Below, piece by piece: positions 34,505 through 44,745 of a stretch of DNA of 64,000 nt; the first letter of the stretch is position 1, and each line of letters opens with the position of its first letter. The stretch is from Pisolithus tinctorius (lineage: Eukaryota > Basidiomycota > Agaricomycetes > Boletales > Pisolithaceae): assembly GCA_024663395.1 (NCBI GenBank), contig JANFAH010000057.1, forward strand, positions 248,001 through 312,000, read 5' to 3'. A model generated the notes under the pieces. That model had not been told where the DNA came from, ran no database searches, and saw only the letters and a list, made by a program, of their open reading frames with translations. A program made the translations under genes and the position numbers.

Positions 34505-35327
34505 ATGATTCATGCCGTGCTCATATGTGAGAGTTAGCATTCCTTTGCGCCCCGTACGGCTCCAAACTTTGTAGGACCCTAGTCAACACCTCTGGCATCC
34601 CCAGACTGACCAAGTTCTATACCCCCCTCCACCAATCCTCCCAAACCGTTGTCCAGAAGATTTTTTCTCTCATATCTGTTCGTCCCCAAGGACTCTGCAA
34701 CTTCCTAGATGCACCCGAACTCGAGGCATTCCTGGGCCCCAAGGATGGCTCGAATGAACGGTGGAGAGTCGTGTACAGAAATTATGCTACACTTTACTTT
34801 GTTTTCGTCGTCGACGGCGCAGAGAGCGAACTCGGAATACTGGATTTGATCCAGGTATGCTTGCTTGTGTCCTTGTTGGCTTCCTACTTCTCGCGAAATG
34901 AATCTCAAAGCCCTTCTGGAGGTGTTCGTAGAAGCACTCGATCGTTCCTTCCAGAACGTCTGCGAGCTAGACCTTGTTTTCCATTTCGATGAGGTACGTC
35001 TGGGTTTTGATACCGATAAGCGTGCGGATCGCTGACCACATCCGCCAAAGGTCCATCATATCCTCGCAGAAATTATTCAAGGCGGTCTTGTCTTGGAGAC
35101 AAACGTCGAAGAGATTAACAGTTCTGGTTGGTTATGGCCGTGTCTATTGCACCTCTGACATGACTCTTCCTTCCACAGTGCAATCGGCACTCAAGGCAAG
35201 AAAAGACTCGTTCATATCATCAAACCCCCTAGCCTTGGGTGGTAGTGTTGGAGGGTCACGGAATGGTGGCCTACCAACGCCCCTCAACTGGCTGACCGAT
35301 AGACTGACAGGTGTAAGTGGGCGGTGA
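34505..35327 (+). CDS. APS3: AP-3 adaptor complex sigma subunit
   Basis: The small sigma chain of AP-3, which sorts cargo from Golgi or endosomes to the vacuole. The first exon encodes MIHAVLI; an intron then joins to FNTSGIPRLTKFY, the canonical sigma N-terminus. Then VVYRNYATLYFVFVVDGAES, ELGILDLIQ, VFVEALDRSFQNVCELDLVF and HFDEVHHILAEIIQGGLVLE, ending in a Ser/Gly-rich tail (SGR at 35327). The phrase ELDL-x-F-x-x-D-x-V is shared by all sigma chains; the long tail and SVRPQGLCNFLDAP insert fit AP-3 sigma rather than AP-1 or AP-2. About 200 residues. Confidence 0.88.
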
Positions 35328-35529
35328 GGTCGCTGTTTGTGCTACATATTAAATACATTGCATACCGTGTACTATACAAGGCGACTATTTTGTCAATTCC
35401 TGAATTATCATCATCGGCTTCACTTGAATAGCAACTACACAATTTCTTGCCAAGAGTTCCTTCACATGTACTATCTCGAGCAGCGTTCAGGAAAGCAATC
35501 ACTCATGATGCTAGCGAGGCACCTAAATG

Positions 35530-36688
35530 TCAGCTTGGTGTTATGGTCACGCCTATAAGAGGAGTAGTGCGCGTACGTTTCTTCTTCTTCCTAATAGCGC
35601 CTGCGGAACTCTTCGCGCCCGTGGTATCTTGCGGCGTAGAAGCATTCGAAGAAGAAGGCCTAGGTGTGGTGCCCCGCCCAACGGGCGCAGGCGTGACGGA
35701 CGTCCGTCGACTGGTCCCAGGGACAACAGATTCAGGAGGGTTGCTCTCAATATCTGGTACCAGCGACCGTGGTGCGGCGAACGTGAGCGTCGAGTGCAGT
35801 GCAGTCGTCTTCATCGCATTCATCATGAGCATACTATATTCCTGTTTCTTCGTGACGTTGGTACCTGCACTACCGCCAGTTCTTTGCTTGTCGAGCTGCG
35901 ACGGTGTCGATTCGCCAGTTCCGCGAGTGCCAGAGAGCACTTCTTCTCCCGAAGGCTTTTTGCCGACATTTTCCGCCGCGGATGTATCGACTATGGGCCA
36001 GACGAAACCGGTACGAGGGGTGTAGTTAGGCCTGTACTTACGGAGAGTGTCGAGAGAGAATCGAAGTGAACTCAACGACGCCAACTGAACGAAAATCGTC
36101 AATTACAACTCGCTGAAAAAAATATACGCTAAGCACCAAGCGATTGGATAACAGTGTGTAGACGTCCGGTGATTGATAGATGCGGTTGTTGATGACAAAA
36201 TACGCCGCCAGGGGACGAACTGGCCTCAAGATGTCAAAACCGGGTCCCATCTGAAGCGGCAGACATACTCACCCTCCTGTGGAGACAACCTTTCTCGTTT
36301 ATGTATGATGAACAAGGATGGCGGTTGTGCATGTACCAGAGCGAACTCTATACCCGTAAATCGCCTGATTGGAATTCACGTAGTCAAAAACATGCTATTG
36401 CAACAGCACGAGACGTACTTGAGTTCCTCAGCTTCGTTCAGTATTGGCACACCGGTATGCATCGTTTGCATCCTCAAAACTTGGTTGTTACTCTGTTTGT
36501 CGTAGAACATGGAAGCTGCGAAATAATCGAACACATTCTCTGTTGTGAGAGGTCCATTCGCCTGAGCAAGAGGCATGAGCCAAGCGCTCGATGAAGAATG
36601 AATCAATGGAACGAACTTGAATCCACTCATGCCAGATGAAAAATCTGTGACTGTAATCGTCCGTAGGATGTAGGTCGTTAAATTCCAT
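35530..36688 (-). CDS. MED6: Mediator complex subunit 6
   Basis: Med6 is a head-module subunit linking activators to RNA polymerase II. The start MEFNDLHPTDDYSHRFFIWH is followed by EWIQ, an intron, NGPLTTENVFDYFAASMFYD and KQSNNQVLRMQTMHTG. Then FTGIEFALVHAQPPSLFIIH with KRERLSPQE, RPLAAYFVINNRIYQSPDVY and TLLSNRL. The final exon carries LASLSSLRFSLDTLRKYRPN, TGFVWPIVD, then a Pro/Ser-rich tail ending in basic AGAIRKKKKRTRTTPLIG. About 280 residues. The open frame extends upstream of 36688 without homology, so the ATG before EFNDLHP is preferred. The gene's stop faces AP-3 sigma about 200 bases away. Confidence 0.9.
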
Positions 36689-36908
36689 GACCAACTTCGA
36701 TATGCCACCGAAGTCAATTGAAGGGTAACCGGTAACGGCCCGATCCCGCCCGCACGGCGGACAGGTGCGATAACGAAAAGTGGTGTAGTGTGTACTGATG
36801 GTCAGGTCAAGTGTTATTTGGAACGGTCGGGTTCTCGATGCACTATCTTCGCGAAACACAGTTCGTATTAACCTCAACCAGCCGAGCTAGACCTACATCA
36901 CATGTAAA

Positions 36909-39882
36909 CTAGGCATCGTCCCTAGGCATTTTCCAATCTGGCACTAGCCGTCCAGCAAGATTGCCGACTGGCCCAGAAAGACCAGCCTGACTCTTGAAAC
37001 TCTCGAGGAAGTTCTTGATAAGATTGTAGTCCAAAGAAGTCTCGTCTTCATCTTCTGAATCTTCTGCATCACCTTTCTCAAGGGCAGCATTAAGTTCGGC
37101 TTCCATTGCGGCTTCGATATCGATATCCAAGCCGGCACTCGGAGGACCTTTTCCTTTCCCCTTGTCTGCGGGCCGGGATACTTTCGCTGTTCCGGCTTCA
37201 GGTTGACGGAGACGTTTGAGCTCCGAATCCATGGCCTGCATGACGGCTTCGAACGAATTAAGGTTCGGGTTAGCATTAGGACGGGGACCACTAGTCGGCA
37301 TGCGTAATGCCGCTTCCGAGGTTGGGGTTCCGGTCTTCTGAATCTCTGGCTCTGTTTGCTGAACTTGCCGGAATTTCTTATCAAATTTCGGGTACTTCGG
37401 AACGAACGCTGTTTCAACGGGCATCACTACCGGCTAGATCGTTTGGGCAGGAACATACCTCCTCGACGAACTCGTTCTTGGAGGATGTCGTTCCACATAT
37501 CATCGGATATTCCGAGTGTCTGGCGCGAGAATTCGATGAACTCATCTTGTTCTTCAGTCATATCGATTTCCACTTCTCCCACCACTTGTGGGCGGTCCTC
37601 TTCTGACTCATATTCATCTTCGTCGCCTGCGATGGGGTCAGAGGAGGAAGATTCGTCATCGGAGTCAATCCCTTCGTATTTATCGCGTGGTAGAAGTGGT
37701 GGGCGGATCGGTCGAGTTGAAATAGCCTCTGTGGTTGCACTCTCAGAGGGAATGTCCACGGTTTCGTTTTCAATCGTAGTTTTAGCGACACGTTGGGTGT
37801 TAAAAGAAGCAGGCATCTGACCATACTCAGTGGCAGGAAGTGGGGGGACAAGCTTGGCCATCGCCTCTTGGCGAGCGACCTCGCCAGCAGTGAACCCTTC
37901 CGGTTCCTCATCTGTGTCGACAATTTCTTGATCACTGTCGCTGTCATCACCATCCGAAAATGCCTCACTAAAACGAAAGTGTTACGTTCCTCGCAAAGTC
38001 CCAGTCATGGAAATACGCACTCTTCGAAGCGTGCACCTTCCAAGTCACCTTCTCCCTCTACAAACTGCTCTACTTTCGAAGCAAGGTCACGCAACCTTCC
38101 CGACTGTTCCTGAATGGACCGACTGTTTTCCTGCCCATCAGAACCAATATCCACGATGTCCGGTTCGCCATCATTCACAGATTGTGTGAGCATTGCATCA
38201 AGGCTTGAGGCGTCAACGTTCATCCATTCATCTGAGTCTTCTGGCCCAACGTCGTTTGGAAGAACCTCACTAGCACGAGATAACGCCATGTTAAATTGGG
38301 TCGTGAACGATGGTCTCGACGACTCGCTGGATTGACACCCATCAGATGAAGTAGCTCACAGCCTCTGGGCGAACTGGGCACATACCTTGTACGGAGGGCT
38401 TCGATGTAGACTTCAGATGCTTTATCTTCAAGTTCCTTCCAAAGTTGGGACCCCTCGCGTTCGTCACGGAAATAACCATAAGATACTAGTCTCGAAATGA
38501 AAGATCTATATTCCAGTGTGCGATATAGCGCATCCTTCCTAGCCTCACTCTGTTAACTAATGGTCAGAATTCCAGTGCAGTTGGGTTAGAGTAACCCTGA
38601 CGATGCGGACTGACGGAGGATGCAATTTGGTCGGTCGTAATATTTGAGCGACTCTTTGACTCTTGATAGAGCATCTCGAAACCGCAAGCCTGGAAGATGC
38701 AATAACTAAGTGATGCCAGACATAGCATCGCAACGATTAACTCACAAGTTTCATACCAATATCACGCCAGCGCCATGCGTTAGTATCTTCACGCTCCTCG
38801 AATTGCCCAAAAATTCTTGGAGGGTGAAATTTTTGGCCCATAAGCTGAGCAAATGCTGTGCGTGTCATCCGTACATTTCTGAGAACATTTGGGGACGGGG
38901 GAAAGCGTGCCATGCGGTGCGCCGCCTAACGCTTGGCTTCAGTGTCAGCTTACTGGATACACGAGAGAGACTACCTACTCGGAGTTGGATAGCGTCACGG
39001 GTGTAGAAAGTTTCGACTGCCTTTTGGACAAGGGAACGATCGACGGAAAGTGCGCGAGCAACGTCGACAGGAAGGTAGGCCTTGGTCGTGTGTAGATGTC
39101 TTTCTGCGGCGCTGGGATATCCAGATATTCGCTTCCAAACGGCGTCCTCCACCTCTTTCGGAGCTAGAGTACATATGCATGCATCTCGAACGAGACGTAA
39201 AGCATCGTCAACAGCAATATAATCCTCATCGCTGTCCTCGAGCCCGGCACTAAGTTCCTTTTGTTGTGTAGCAACTGGATGTCTTCGTGATTTGTTTGGC
39301 ACCGAGACGTGAGACAACGGGACGAGATGCAGGCGACCACTGTATATCCATACCTAGTCATGGGAGTTAATCTAGCCTGTGATCCTTACCCCTGGTCACT
39401 AAAGAGAGTATGCGCACCCGGTTCAGTGCATTTGAAGGATTGACCCAGCCAGGGAGGAAGTCTGCAGCTTCGATAAGCAGAAAGTCGCCATCCGAGTCGT
39501 TGACGCTGAAAGACAAGTGCGATGAGCGCAGATATACGGTGGTGGTACTGCAAGACGAATACCTGATGACCACATCCCAACGGGATGATATCTCTTTGAG
39601 GAGCCAGACTACGCACCACTCATCGTCCACGCAATCCCCGATGCGCATACGGCCTTCAAGGGCAAATTTATTTTCTTGCTGGCTGGAAGCGGGGTCTGGA
39701 ATGACCTTGAGCTGGAAGGAATCCCGATGCCAGATAAAATTAGGCAACAGGGAGGACGTGAAGTCATGGATGCACGCTGCCAGTGAGGCCGCAGACGCCT
39801 TGTCCTGTAAGGCGGCAGGTGGAACCACCGTGTAATGCAATGTATCCTCGGAAACGGATGACGGTCGATTGAAGATATCCAT
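36909..39882 (-). CDS. ECD: Ecdysoneless (ECD/SGT1) family protein
   Basis: Ecdysoneless homologues act in pre-mRNA splicing and transcription; the name SGT1 for this family is unrelated to the Hsp90 co-chaperone. About 850 residues. The N-terminus MDIFNRPSSVSEDTLHYTVV leads into FIWHRDSFQLKVIPD, DDEWCVVWLLKEISSRWDVV and NDSDGDFLLIEAADFLPGWV, the most conserved family block. The middle has LRLVRDACICTLAPKEVEDA and AAERHLHTTKAYLPVDVARA, then KFHPPRIFGQFEERED. The C-terminal half is strongly acidic (PDIVDIGSDG, then EEDRPQVVGEVEIDMTEEQD and EFIEFSRQTLGISDDMW). It ends LVPDWKMPRDDA. Exon borders between 38300 and 38900 are approximate. The gene is divergent to VMA7 across only 105 bases. Confidence 0.88.
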
Positions 39883-39987
39883 GGGCGAACTTCACGGTGG
39901 ACGGCGGTGTAGTGATGAGATGGATACGTCACTTGTAATGCCAGCTTTGTGTACCTCGTACCAACGGTCACCCAACTTGAAGAGGGC
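39883..39987. promoter_or_regulatory. Very short divergent promoter, ECD / VMA7
   Basis: 105 bases separate the two start codons, so the leaders and core promoters probably overlap. Confidence 0.5.
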
Positions 39988-40607
39988 ATGGCATCTCACA
40001 CGTCCTTCAAAGACAGAAACCTCATTGCAGTCATCGGAGATGAAGTAGGAGTGCCCATTCCAGTTTGCAGCCGCACGCTGACATCTCGTCACAGGATTCG
40101 ATCACAGGTCTCCTCCTTGCTGGGATAGGACACATTAACGAACAACAGAAGAAGAATTTCCTGGTAGTGGATTCCAGTGAGCTTCACTCTTGACTGGATT
40201 CATACCCGGTGGCCAGGCTAACTTCTTCCTCTAGAGACACAGGTATCCACAATCGAGGCAGCTTTCCAGGAGTTCACAGAACGCAAGGACGTTGCAATAT
40301 TGCTCATTAACCAGCATGTGTGTGCACACCAGTGAACTTCCCCCATCTCCCCCTTCACTTACGGACCGGCGCGTCCAGATCGCAGAGAAGATTAGACCTA
40401 CCGTTGATCGGTATCAGCAGGCATTTCCAACTCTCCTTGAGATACCATCGAAGGACCATCCATACGGTAAGTAACTTTCCAATTTCATTCGGGTGCGCGT
40501 TGTTCATCACACCACTGCACTCCGCCCTTCCTTCCACACACCTGGCTTCCGTAGATCCCGCCAAGGATTCAGTTCTCAAACGCGTGCAGAAACTCTTCGG
40601 CGAATAA
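39988..40607 (+). CDS. VMA7: V-type proton ATPase subunit F
   Basis: Subunit F lies in the central stalk of V1 and couples ATP hydrolysis to rotation. Exon 1: [19 protein letters not shown]. Exon 2: [20 protein letters not shown] with NFLVVDS. Exon 3: [20 protein letters not shown] with NQH. Exon 4: [20 protein letters not shown] with [11 protein letters not shown] final exon adds [16 protein letters not shown] and stops at 40605-40607. About 120 residues, the normal size. Every block is family-typical, so the model is secure even though no single reading frame covers more than one exon. Confidence 0.92.
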
Positions 40608-40816
40608 TCAAAAACCTCACTCTCAGAATCGCACCCCTTTCGAGGCTCTGCTACGTAGTAGCCCTATCTTTCTCGTCCATTAAACCCAACGGAACATGCA
40701 GCCATTCATTTATATTCATTCATGTAGTACACATTATATGTACGCAACGCCCCCTCGTTCCAGTATTCGTTGTTGCTTATCTCCGCGAGAGCGTGCAAAA
40801 AGGCAGCGAATGTCCT

Positions 40817-42212
40817 CTATGAGGTGTGGAACCGCACAATAGGCTCCTTTTCTCGGACGTCTGGTGCTTTATCGACGTACACCCTGAGCGAGTTACGGGC
40901 TTCTGAGCCTTCGTGACCCAATCAAAATATTCAATTTGAGCAATGCCAGATGAGAGCATAACATCACGTACTTGGAATGTCAATGAGCAGGTACCGGAAC
41001 GTGAAGTAGCCATCGTCGTTCTGTTCATTCACGTCAGCGTGTGTCACTGGGCAGACTGTACAGGTATGCATGCCCCGGGCGCCATGCACGAGATGTCGAC
41101 CTGACTTACCCGCACCAGCTCGGCGTGTACTTCACCTTCTGTCCATACTACGCCGGTGTCCATACTAGCCTCGCCAGATGGTCGCCATCTTCGCAACCCT
41201 TTGAAAAGCCCAGTGATCCCCCACAACGAGCGCTCCTCGTTTCTTTCTCTCTCTTCTTGTTTTTCTTCATCGACGGGATGAGGAACCTCTCGTGGAAGAA
41301 CGACGTCTCCGCTCAGAAAACGAAAGGCGCGCTTCGTTGAATCGGCCAAGGACCAGACCTTTTCCTTGATATCGTCGTAGGTGAGCTCGTCCAAGAGCCA
41401 CTGGGATTTATCTTCATCTGGGGCAGAGGACGTTGAGGATGACCCTTGAACGTAAAAGCTCAAGAACATGTGTTCACGTCCTGATGAATCCACTGCGATT
41501 TGGGACGCAACATGTCGGTGACGATGGCGCGGGCGAATAGCAGAAGGGGGGTTATTATGGAACGTAAGAGGAGCACGGAGGTACCTCGCGACCTAGTAAA
41601 GAATACGTCAATAAATACTCTGCAGAAAGCCAGCAGGAAGGATATTTGCTAGTGAGTCGTACCTGAGGGGACGACTTGATGCGTTCGCATGCTTCATTGT
41701 AGAGCACCGTTGGCGAATTTTTGGAGAAAAGTTCGGATGTCAGGGCATAGAGAAGCACAGCAGACAGACCGGCGCCAAGCAGTATGACCGTCAGATTTGT
41801 CGTCCGTTGGGTTGTGCGTAAGACTGCACGACAACGTCAACATTTATTCGCGTATTTGAGACTCGATGCCGACACGAAGGGGTGGGCAGTCAGTAGCATG
41901 AACTGACGGACCTTTCCCAGTTGTACTCAATTCAGACCACCGTTTCACTTTCTTTCCGTGTTGGGGGGAGATACCGAGCTGAAATGGACCGACCGACTCC
42001 TCACGCTGAAAATCCGCAGAACGCTGTTTCCGGTCGAGAGCAGAATTAAGGAGGGGCGACGGTGCAGTGTTGCGACGGGTAGCGTATTGCCTGCATATTG
42101 CTTGCAGTTCTCGTATATTTCTACCCGAAAATGCGACTATGAAGAAACGGCGAGGATTTCCCAGAAGGAACCGAGAGCCCAGAGGTCGTAGACTATATGA
42201 TGGGATCGTCAT
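40817..42212 (-). CDS. TIM21: Tim21, TIM23 import complex subunit
   Basis: Tim21 anchors in the inner mitochondrial membrane and links TOM, TIM23 and respiratory complexes. The start at 42212, MTIPSYSLRPLGSRFLLGNP, gives an Arg-rich, Ser-containing presequence. A single span TNLTVILLGAGLSAVLLYAL leads to TSELFSKNSPTVLYNEACER. The intermembrane domain follows: RYLRAPLTFHNNPPSAIRPR, HRHRHVASQIAVDSSGREHM, FLSFYVQG and NDDGYFTFRYLLIDIP. It ends NSLRVYVDKAPDVREKEPIV with RFHTS. The H-N-N-P-P-x-x-IRPRHR block is diagnostic. About 290 residues. The stop lies 209 bases from the convergent VMA7 stop. Confidence 0.9.
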
Positions 42213-42485
42213 GGACAACCAGCTGGACTTCGCTCAGGCTGACTTGCATCGACGACCAGCCAAATGACAAGCAGGGTCCCTTTGCCCACTTTGGGAAATA
42301 AGGTGGGCGTTCCATTCGTTGATGGGCTACTACGTACGAAATGTTGCGATCATACGCGATGCAATCCACTCAGTGCACCGTACGTACGATATCTTAGGTC
42401 TAGTAAGGCGACTGGGCTCGCAATAGCTTGCAGCGGCATACATGACAAGTCTTTCATACGAAGTTGGAAACGCCAAAAAAGAAAT

Positions 42486-42558
42486 TTCCCATTAGCCGAC
42501 TTGAACGACTGACCTCGTCATTACTAGTGACGCGCTCTACCAACTGAGCTAAACGGGA
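42486..42558 (-). tRNA. tRNA-Thr (AGT), no intron
   Basis: On the minus strand the acceptor stem TCCCGTT pairs with AATGGGA (one G-T pair). The D arm is TAGCTCAGTTGGTAGAG. The anticodon stem CGTCA/TGACG surrounds a loop with anticodon AGT. The T arm AGTCG/CGGCT has the loop TTCAAGT. The discriminator base is A. Confidence 0.93.
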
Positions 42559-44745
42559 GACATCTGAATTTGCTGTGAGACTTACATAAGTGCTTCCCTC
42601 CAAGTTCAAGCTCACCAATGTTTCAATTGCACTGGTTCCGACGGCTTCCCCTGTATAACCCCTTATTACTTGGACTCCAACTCCCTCGGTGCTCACCGGT
42701 GCTGCCATGCCTCAGTGCGTAGTTGCAAAGTAGGACCTGGTTCTCCGCTGTTTGCTGGCAGTGCATAAGCATACAAGCTTCGGCAACAGCGCTAGCTTTC
42801 CCGGCACTGCGCCGAGGGGAACAGGTGGAACGTGGTAGCTTCCGTGAGCAGTGATCAAGTTGGAATCCGAACAAGAAAGCGGATTACATGGAGGAACACT
42901 AGTCACACGTTGCACACTTATAATCTATAGGGGATACGCGAACTCGCAACATACAGTTGGGTTATTCGCCTTCTTCATTCAATAGGTAATCCCCAGGTTC
43001 ACGACCCGAACATTGCGCCGATGGTTGTGCGTATGTATGATGCCTATCTGATCAAAAGCCGCATCAGTGAAATGATGGCGCGTGATGAGCCTCGTTTTCC
43101 ACTGCCAGACGATAGGGGGCACATGTCCCTTATCTACAGATAAATCACATCGTGGGGGCTCCGATCATTCCATGCAGCTTTGTTGGAGGATAACGAGTCT
43201 ATCTGCCATGAAGGAATCGATGGTCCTCCGCAGATACGATTTTCCGACCAAGCGCGGAATCAGAGCAAGCGCATACACTACACCTTCCCGATTTGGGATT
43301 GTTTTGGCAGCCCGCGACGGGATCCGGGGTTGACGCGGCCACGATGGTTCCGTGCCTTTGCTTAGCATATGGACGCCACGCCGTACGAGCTCCCACTCAC
43401 AGCAGATCGGAACGCGGGACGTTGCGACGGGATTGTATGCTAGTCCAGAATTTCTCTGGCAGGGCCAGCCGAAGTTGCTTGCCATCACCCCCACCCACGT
43501 GGTGGCCCTGGGAACACCAAGTTGCGCCCGTCTGGAACACGTGACCAATGATAATCAACAAATTTGACATCCAACATGGGCTGCCAAGGGACAGTGCATA
43601 CATGCGTGTATGCTGCCTGAGTTTTGAGATTTATTTCTCCACTCTGGGTCATATAATAATGAGTGATTGTGAAGAGTGAGTGGGCTTGGGGAATGGAGAG
43701 GTGGAGAGAGGTGAAACACCCCAGCCAGCCAATTCTATTGGTCGCACTTAGTAACCAACTTGGACGGTTTACGACACCGCAAGGCCCCAAAACCAGTGCA
43801 GGCGAAGTCGAAGAAATGCGGTTCGTTGTCTTTCGTCTGTCTCTTGCAAGTGGACGACTACCATCGTCCCCCCGCTATTTAACAGGCCATCGATACGACG
43901 GACACGAGTCTTCAAGCGTGCTCTTCTTGGTTGCTAATTCGGAGGTATCTAACGAGAGACCTCACTATTATTATTGCCAAACGCCGCCTCGAGAAGGGCA
44001 CGTTGCAGATCAAAATCCTTCACAGTTCTGCCAGTCCTCCCCTTTACCTCGTTCCATCACCATAACTCACAAAACCCTCGACCGCCCCATCATCTGTTCC
44101 TTGCCAGACAGTCGTACTTGATCTCGACACGCGACCTATAGTCCTCACGTCCCTCTTAAGCCTAGGTTTCGCTCATCTTGATTTTTATACCTATCTTGTG
44201 CTCTCTTCCTAGATCTCTATTCCTCGTCCCTCTTACCCTGCAGTTGGTGACGACGAGTTCTATCTATCTGTCAATTACGCTCTCCCAAACATCTTATACT
44301 ATACTCCACCGCATCCGTTGATTATTATCTCATCCATCTCAGCAACCGTTTTGTCCTGCATTCATCATTCGGACGCACATCGACTCTAATTTACTGGTCA
44401 GTCCCCGAAATTTGCTGTGTCTCTGGGCGCTAACCCTGCTTGATCATCTCAGATTTAAATGCAAAGGGTGGTCGCCAGTACTGCTGCATCGAAGGACAGT
44501 TTGTACGTTGCACACGAATCAGCCTTATCGATATTTCCTACCCGACCGCAGTCGAACGGCGTACTTGATTGGACTCCAACACGTGAACACCACCAACTCA
44601 GTCACGAGACAGGAAGAGAGGTTGGTACTCGTGTACTCCTCGCTTCTTCTTTCTCACAAGCTCCCAGCAAACTTGGAATCTTACTGCAATCCAGCATTCA
44701 GCCCCAGAACTGTCTTCGCTGCTCTCACTCAAAAATTCATCGAAC
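42559..44745. other. Long gene-free stretch; promoter and pyrimidine-rich leader of the CCCH gene
   Basis: 2.2 kb with no recognisable protein on either strand. CACGTG sites lie at 43496-43501, 43538-43543 and about 44580. From about 43930 to 44740 the plus strand is strongly C/T-rich, as in long basidiomycete 5' leaders; it may contain a leader intron. A regulatory gene with a long leader is a reasonable reading, but transcription data would be needed. Confidence 0.5.

Noticed and set aside
34062..34508. 148-codon plus-strand frame
   Set aside because: Hydrophobic but irregular, ends at the AP-3 sigma start and has no family features. Likely promoter sequence.
35447..36069. Two plus-strand frames of 180-190 codons
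   Set aside because: Antisense shadow of the low-complexity MED6 C-terminus.
39892..40092. 66-codon minus-strand frame upstream of ECD
   Set aside because: It covers the first exon of VMA7 on the other strand, which has clear family homology.
42454..42708. 84-codon minus-strand frame containing SRLAQLVERVTSNDEVSRS
   Set aside because: It is translation through the tRNA-Thr gene at 42486-42558, a well-known false protein.
43165..44121. Frames of 127 and 152 codons in the 2.2-kb gap
   Set aside because: No conserved block on either strand and no plausible exon partners.
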